A DNA stretch of 64,000 bases, from positions 36,494,416 through 36,558,415 of the forward strand of contig OX155951.1 of the NCBI GenBank assembly GCA_944548615.1, in the 5' to 3' direction. Under the pieces are notes generated by a model. That model saw nothing but the letters and a program-made list of their open reading frames with translations, did not search any database and had not been told where the DNA came from. Below are positions 58,734-64,000 of the stretch, one piece after another; position 1 is the stretch's first letter; every line of letters begins with the position of its first letter. A program made the translations under genes and the position numbers. The DNA is from Micropterix aruncella. Lineage: Eukaryota > Arthropoda > Insecta > Lepidoptera > Micropterigidae.

Positions 58734-59031
58734 GGGCTCTCTAGACGATCAAGCATGCTTGTCAAGCATCGCGTCGCGGGCTGGGATGGAATCGTAAACC
58801 GCAGGATGTATGCAAGTATATATATTTATTATTTACCTGCCTAAAAAGGCCTTATTTTGTAGATTATACCAGGGAGTCACGTTAATTAGACGTACTCCTT
58901 GGTATAAACTACAAAATTAGGCATTTTTGGTAAATATAAAAAAAAATATTTGCATATATCCCGCGGTTTACGATCCCCTCCCAGCCCGCGATGCGATGCT
59001 TGACAAGCATGCTTGATCGTCTAGAGAGCCC
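58734..59031. repeat. 298-bp long palindrome
   Basis: GGGCTCTCTAGACGATCAAG at 58734 pairs with CTTGATCGTCTAGAGAGCCC ending at 59031. Pairing continues with few mismatches (AGCATGCTTGTCAAGCATCG, GCGGGCTGGGA, GATCGTAAACCGC-GGAT, TTGTAG-TTATACCA-GGAGT) to a centre at about 58882. Arms of about 140 bp, loop under 20 nt. Confidence 0.85.
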
Positions 59032-59141
59032 CTTGAGCGTATCGGCCATTAAAATCAATTATCGTTATTAAACTTTTATTCGTTTGCCATCGCCCATTTA
59101 TGCTTATTTATTTTAGGTATGTATACAGATTGAGTTTTAAA

Positions 59142-59505
59142 TTACTGACACCTTGAAGTGGCTAAATCAGTACGAGCTAATAGGCAACTTGTAGGAAACT
59201 TAAAAAAAAAACTAAAAAAAACATTTTTTTTAATTTTTATAAAAGTGTCGTTTTGAAAAATAGTATAAGACGAGTTCAGCGCGTTGCGCATCCGGTAGGT
59301 AAAATATCTCAAGTATTCTATATTTGCGATATTTTACGTATTGATACACGTATTGGTGCAGAACGCTCGACGCTTGTCAAACTTTTATTTATTAGTCAAA
59401 TTTTCCAAATGAAAAAATAATATATTTTTTTTTTTGGTGTTTGACATTTTTTGTTAAAGTTACTTATTTTCTCGTACTGATTCACCCACTTCAAGTATGT
59501 TACTA
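59142..59505. mobile_element. MITE with about 40-bp TIRs
   Basis: CTTGAAGTGGCTAAATCAGT and ACGAG at 59152-59176 are matched inverted by CTCGTACTGATTCACCCACT and TCAAG ending at about 59496. The similarity extends a few bases outward to TTACT/AGTAA. About 360 bp, no coding. Confidence 0.7.
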
Positions 59506-60240
59506 ATTGAAAAGTCATCCTGTATAGAATAAGGATTTATCCATTGTCAAAATATCCGTAATTTTCGTAATGTGTATGCCATTGCCAATGCTACAAAGTA
59601 AACCTACCCATGTGGGTCGCTGCGTGGCCGCCATGTTGGCTATTTTGATCGTGTTCCTGTCAATCCGAGGATCATTTGTATTTTTGAGCGATAAACGCAC
59701 AAACAGCACAGACACAATTTACAGATTTAAAAAAGACGACTGCCATTTTAGCTTTACTCGAAACGCGAAAGTTTTAGAGTTTATATAAAAAATATATTTT
59801 TAAGAATCTTACGACGGGTGAAGAGCGACCAATCGTTCGCGTAGACCTGTTGCCGAACACCGCGCCGATCTACCACTGCAGTATAACCTGGTATATGAGA
59901 CTGGTGGCTTTTTTACAATTAACAAGAACAATAATTTCAATAATTAAAAAACACGACCTCCGTTACAAAAAGTGAAGTAGGTACTGTATTTATTATTATT
60001 AGAAACAATTTGTTCGCGCTGAAAAGCACGTTTGTCAGAGAATAAAGTTCTTCGTTGAAACAACATACAATTCACGGAAGCTCTGCTACGTCACCGTTGA
60101 CGCTTGTTTTCTCTATAAACATCCAGTGTTTAAAAACGATTGCGCATTCTGTGGGTCAGTCGACGAGCTATGTCCGAGGTCGTTCGATCGGGGCTTCAAG
60201 TCAGCCGGGCCTATTGACCCGGCTTTCAGAGTATGGCCTC
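59506..60240. other. Unassigned stretch
   Basis: Short frames at 59515-59788 on both strands lack motifs. GC-balanced at 60060-60240 without recognisable content. Confidence 0.4.
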
Positions 60241-60241
60241 G

Positions 60242-60688
60242 CTAAATATCCAAATATCAATAAATTACGATAAATCTATCGTATTTAGTATCAAATGAAA
60301 GGTCTGAGTGAGTACATTCCGAAAATGTGTATCTATATGGATAAATGCAAAAGCACAAATATTTCATTAAAAACTGTTTCATTACTTGAGCACCGAGGTC
60401 AACCGACTGAGTGGAGCGATGGCGGCGAGCAATCGTTTTTAGATACCTGCCGCAGAGCTGAGTAGATACTCGCCCTGCGGCAGGTATCTAAAAACGATCG
60501 CTCGCCATTGTCGCCCCACTCAGTCGATTGACCTCAGTGCTCTAGTAATAAAACAGAATTTAATGAAATATTTGTGCTTTTGCATTTATCCGTATAGAAA
60601 CATATTTTAAAAATGTACTCAATCAGACATTTCATTTGATACTAAATACGATAGATATATCCTAATTAATTGATATTTGGATATTTAG
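60242..60688. repeat. 447-bp long palindrome
   Basis: Arms 60242-60455 and 60475-60688 (214 bp each) are inverted copies with few mismatches, separated by a 19-nt loop. The outer parts (CTATCGTATTTAGTATCAAA, GGATAAATGCAAAAGCACAA) belong to family C. The inner parts (GTCAA-CGACTGAGTGG, GATCGTTTTTAGATACCTGC) are found only here. Confidence 0.9.
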
Positions 60689-60893
60689 ACAATTAATTTG
60701 GATGACATTGCGACAGTTTAGATATTATATGAAACTCTTGACGACATTACGATTGTAACAATAACATACAATTCTACGTCAGTTCAAGCGTTTAAAAGTT
60801 ATGGTGGAATAAAGAAACGTAAAACATACATATATGAATCCTGAACACATGACACTTCTTTTTGTAGGAGAGTCGTATAAAAATAGGCATAGG
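60600..60893 (+). repeat. Dispersed repeat family C, copy 4
   Basis: Contains GATATTTGGATATTTAGACA, GCGACAGTTTAGATA, GTTCAAGCGTTTAAAAGTTA and TGGTGGAATAAAGAAACGTA, ending near CACTTCTTTTTGTAGGAGAG. Overlaps the right arm of the palindrome. Confidence 0.6.
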
Positions 60894-61823
60894 TACTTAA
60901 AATCTTCGTTAATAAGGCATGGTCCTTAAAATGTCCAATTAGTACTTATGTCAATATGTCAACTCAATGGTAAAGAAATCAAAATCCAAAACAATCCAAG
61001 AGGTGTATAATAAAGTAAAATAACAGCCGACATTCATAAGAAAGTTGAAAGACAACAACCCACGCGAAAATGGCATCTGACGTTTCGGAGTAATACTCAA
61101 GTACAGGTGGTCCGATACTAAGCACCGAATTACTACTTAAACATCACTCGCCATCTTGGACTCGACTAAAAAAACGAAATTTGGTACACTGAGAAAAATA
61201 TTGGATAGATTCTTTCTTTACCATTTTGGTTAATACGGGTTTATACAGAATAACGATATTTCAATCGTAATTTTGTTGAATTACGAGGAATTTTGTTGAA
61301 ACTCCATTACTGGATTATATTTTATATATCAACATTTTCCTTACGGTTAATACGGAAAAAATAATATACTGTAGTTTCAACATCACTCATGTGACCGGCT
61401 ATGACCGTACGTGTACATGCAACTGCTACTACATGCTGTGTCGGTCGCAATGTAACGAAATAACATAATGTTTTAACATTACGACACAGTAACTACCGTC
61501 ACTCCGACACCGTCATCCGTCATGTTAATTCATACGTATGGACCACAATCCGAGTTATATACTTAATCCTTGTTGATACATACGTATTTCCGTCGTATTT
61601 TCTCGTAGTACTCAGATATGACAAGTATTGGTAAGTACTAAAGTACTGATCAATACTCGACTAAACATCCGGGTGTAGCTGTTGTGTGCATGGTGGAATT
61701 TAAAAATTCGCGCGTTTCTCCCTTGTCTTATCTTTGTAATATGCGCAGTGATAGCAGCAGTGTTCCACCTGCAGAAAATCAGAAACATCGGGTGCTTCAA
61801 CTTCACGCGTTAAAAATCCGCTT
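60894..61823. other. Unassigned stretch
   Basis: No gene seen. 61390-61560 contains many GTAACGA/ACGACAC-type short words without clear period. The frames at 61612-61914 look random. Confidence 0.35.
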
Positions 61824-62140
61824 CTTACACGACTGCCCAACAAAAAAGGAGTGTAATGCATTCAGGGTTCATCGATGTATATTTTCCGTTTATTTATTCC
61901 ACTATAACTTATAAGCGCTCAAATCAATTTAGAAGTATGTGGTATTGTTAGAACTGTTATGTTATCCAGTATCGTAGGATACCTCCCAAAATATTTAGTA
62001 AATAGTTGTCTACATATCCAAATTTCCAAATGTCAACAAATTAAAATAAATATATCGTGTTTAGTGTCAAATGAAAGATGCCATTGAGTACATTGCAAAA
62101 ATATATATTATGTATCTATATGGATCAATAAACAACAAAT
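61824..62140 (-). repeat. Dispersed repeat family C, copy 5 (minus)
   Basis: Starts ACGACTGCCCAACAAAAAAG and contains GAGTGTAATGCATTCAGGGT, TCCAAATGTCAACAAATTAA and GTGTCAAATGAAAGA, the inverse of copies 1, 2 and 4. Confidence 0.6.
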
Positions 62141-62178
62141 ATTTCATGAAAAACGTATTAAAATAATTATAAATATAA

Positions 62179-62405
62179 CTAGCTGCGCCCCGCGGTTTCA
62201 CCCGCGTGGTGATGGAAAATTGTGATAATGATGATAGAAAACTATATAGGTATCTTTATAAAATATAGCCTATGTGTTATTCTGATATGTAAGCTATATT
62301 ATTGTAAAGTTTCATCAAAATCCATTCAGTAGTTTTTGCGTGAAAGAGTAACAAACATCCATACATACATTCTTACAAACTTTCGCGTTTATAATAGTAG
62401 TAGGA
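62179..62405 (-). mobile_element. Helitron-like non-autonomous element (minus)
   Basis: On the minus strand it begins A|TCCTACTACTATTATAAACG and ends GGGTGAAACCGCGGGGCGCAG then CTAG|T. The 3' hairpin-forming GC block (CACGCGGGTGAAACCGCGGG) is intact here, unlike the 18093-18313 copy. 227 bp. Confidence 0.8.
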
Positions 62406-63278
62406 TAGTTCACTTTCTGTAACGGCCGTCGTGTTTTTTATTATTTTCAACGTATTTACTTGTTAGTATTTATAATTGGTTAGGTACCTTCAAAATGAAT
62501 ATAAATTATCGATATTGTCAATACAACAACATTCAGCATTGGAAGTAGCGCGAATAATAGTAATTGGTACGACGAAAGAAGCTTCAATATCTAGCAGGTA
62601 CTCTGAAGGAAATGGCCTATTGGACGGCCCATTTCGCCCATTTCGTGCACGATAAATTGCGCAACGAGGTGTTTATGATTATTATTATTTTACTCGATGC
62701 ATCAAGTTTGACTTGTTTGCACGCCACCGAGTGCAGGTCAAACCATTTGACCTGCTGGCTCTAGCAGATAAGTGTCTTAATCGACCTCTGACACCATGCA
62801 TCTTCGCGGGTACCGACACTTTTTCATCACCTTGCGCCGCCACATCAAATTTATTGAAGCTGCAGACATATTGGTCGCACAGTTCCCAGAATCGCAGCGC
62901 CATTACAATATGTTCATAGTAGAGCCACAATTCATATTCATACTTCATTGGTCACAATAATTTAAAAAAAAATGCAATACTAATTAACACATTTTCTTGA
63001 CTTATATCTATATCACTGGCTATCCAAATTTTTTGAGTTGCAACCCTTTTTATAAAAGCCTTGAAACCTTTTATAACAACCCAAAACGTACGTAAATATA
63101 ACGTCATACTATAGGCTTGTTTTTGTTTTTGTTATATAAAATAGCCGGTAAGATTACAGTCTGATATTTTGGTGCAGATAAACAGATATTTTAGTTTAAG
63201 ATAACTGTTTAGGATAAAACAAAGAACATCATTTTTTTTGGTAGTAGTCTTTATTCATAAATAAATTAATAGTTTTCA
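62406..63278. other. Unassigned stretch
   Basis: 62560-62950 is GC-balanced, with overlapping frames on both strands (for example 62685-62948 minus) but no recognised motif. It may be single-copy host DNA. Confidence 0.35.
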
Positions 63279-63279
63279 A

Positions 63280-63667
63280 AAAGCACTAAAAACACGCCTT
63301 TGGGCTATGATACGATATTCACATACACACGGCTATGATACGATATTCCATCATGGAATGCCAGTGCCTATCTTCCGGCTTCATCATCAGACCTTGAAAT
63401 CTAATCGTGGTCAAAGTTCATTTCAAGACTTTTCTAACAAGTCCAAACACAGCTATGATACGATGTTCCATCATAAAGTTCCAGTTCATATCTTCCGACT
63501 ACATCATCAGATCAGTTCGACAGTACCATATTATTGTATTGTCATCAGAACTACATACAGCTGCCAATCTTCATGATGCTACGAACCTTGGAAGATGGTT
63601 AAATTAGTTACCTTAGATTCCATTAGATAGTTACATACAGGTCGACCTAATAAAAGCGTGTTAAAAA
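63280..63667 (+). mobile_element. Family B element, copy 3
   Basis: Left terminus AACACGCCTTTGGG is damaged; right terminus TAATAAAAGCGTGTTAA is intact. One full 120-bp unit and part of another are present, with an extra CTATGATACGATATTC doublet at 63305-63350. The frame 63307-63576 (89 codons) again encodes the 40-residue repeat and the shared end HIFRLHHQISSTVPYY. Confidence 0.7.
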
Positions 63668-64000
63668 GATACAAATTACATGTCACAATTCCCCACTAAG
63701 GCCTTTTCAGTGGGTAACTAACAATAATGTGTTCATATCTGACTTATATTATCTATTAACTATTATACTTTTATTAACTATTATAACTTTTTACGTTAAG
63801 TAGATGTATTGACTTCCTAACCTAACCTAAACTAACCTATATGTCCTATCATAACTAGCTGAATATCCACTTATAAATATTTACAGTAAATAACTGCTTT
63901 TCCACTAAATTAATACACCTACTTCCTAATATAACCTAACCTATACTAATTATCTTGGTATACTTACTTTGTTTACAATTACAATAACAAATGATTACAC
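63668..64000. other. Window end; short CCTAA-type tracts
   Basis: CCTAACCTAACCTAAACTAA at about 63818 and AACCTAACCTATACT at about 63932 resemble short interstitial (TTAGG)n-like sequence common in insect DNA. Too short to be called telomeric. Nothing else seen. Confidence 0.35.

Noticed and set aside
63815..63945. Telomeric (TTAGG)n
   Set aside because: Only two or three consecutive CCTAA units; short CCTAACCTAA words are common in insect DNA.

Overview
This is a eukaryotic, AT-rich, gene-poor window made mostly of transposable-element relics. It looks like an insect genome, most likely a moth or butterfly. The support is the set of repeats: Helitron-type elements that start TCCTACTAATATTATAAA or TCTATACTAATATTATAAAG and end in a hairpin followed by CTAG, an AATAAAG-tailed LINE 3' end with a 'cggcgggcttatcg' block, several jockey/CR1-like and RTE-like LINE remnants, Penelope-like (GIY-YIG) remnants, mariner/pogo relics and very many foldback MITEs. 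No tRNA, rRNA, CRISPR array, operon or intact host gene was found. The species assignment is inference.

Layout. 1-6700: long non-coding stretch with diverged tandem duplications and, around 4855-5060, LTR-end/primer-binding-site-like sequences on the minus strand. 7.7-11 kb: a DD41D-type mariner pseudogene (minus strand) split by a LINE (plus strand). 12-13.3 kb: GC-rich repeat family A and a Harbinger-like MITE with TTA target duplication. 14-18.3 kb: foldback elements, a family B element and Helitron copies. 20.5-23.7 kb: two decayed mariners and a Penelope tail. 24.1-27 kb: the best gene-like structure, a three-exon minus-strand gene of the DUF7869-type transposase-like family, broken by three frameshifts, with about 390 bp of (TA)n in one intron. 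28.7-33.7 kb: family A, a well-delimited Helitron, a 3-unit tandem array and a second family B element. 34.9-40.1 kb: five LINE or Helitron relics. 40.7-44.3 kb: MITEs, a Penelope relic interrupted by a foldback MITE, and a second (TA)n tract. 45.3-53.3 kb: family A, LINE and Penelope relics. 53.7-56.4 kb: Penelope tail and a pogo/Tigger deletion derivative. 58.3-63.7 kb: two very long palindromes, further MITEs, a Helitron and a third family B element.

The coding pieces do not form a pathway. They are a record of nested insertions: LINE into mariner, MITE into Penelope, Helitron abutting a LINE tail. The best candidates for something undescribed are the family B elements, whose 120-bp internal units keep a 40-residue repeat open in three separate copies, and the 447-bp and 298-bp near-perfect palindromes, which could be transcribed as long hairpin RNAs. 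All product names come from reading translated motifs by eye; no database search was possible.
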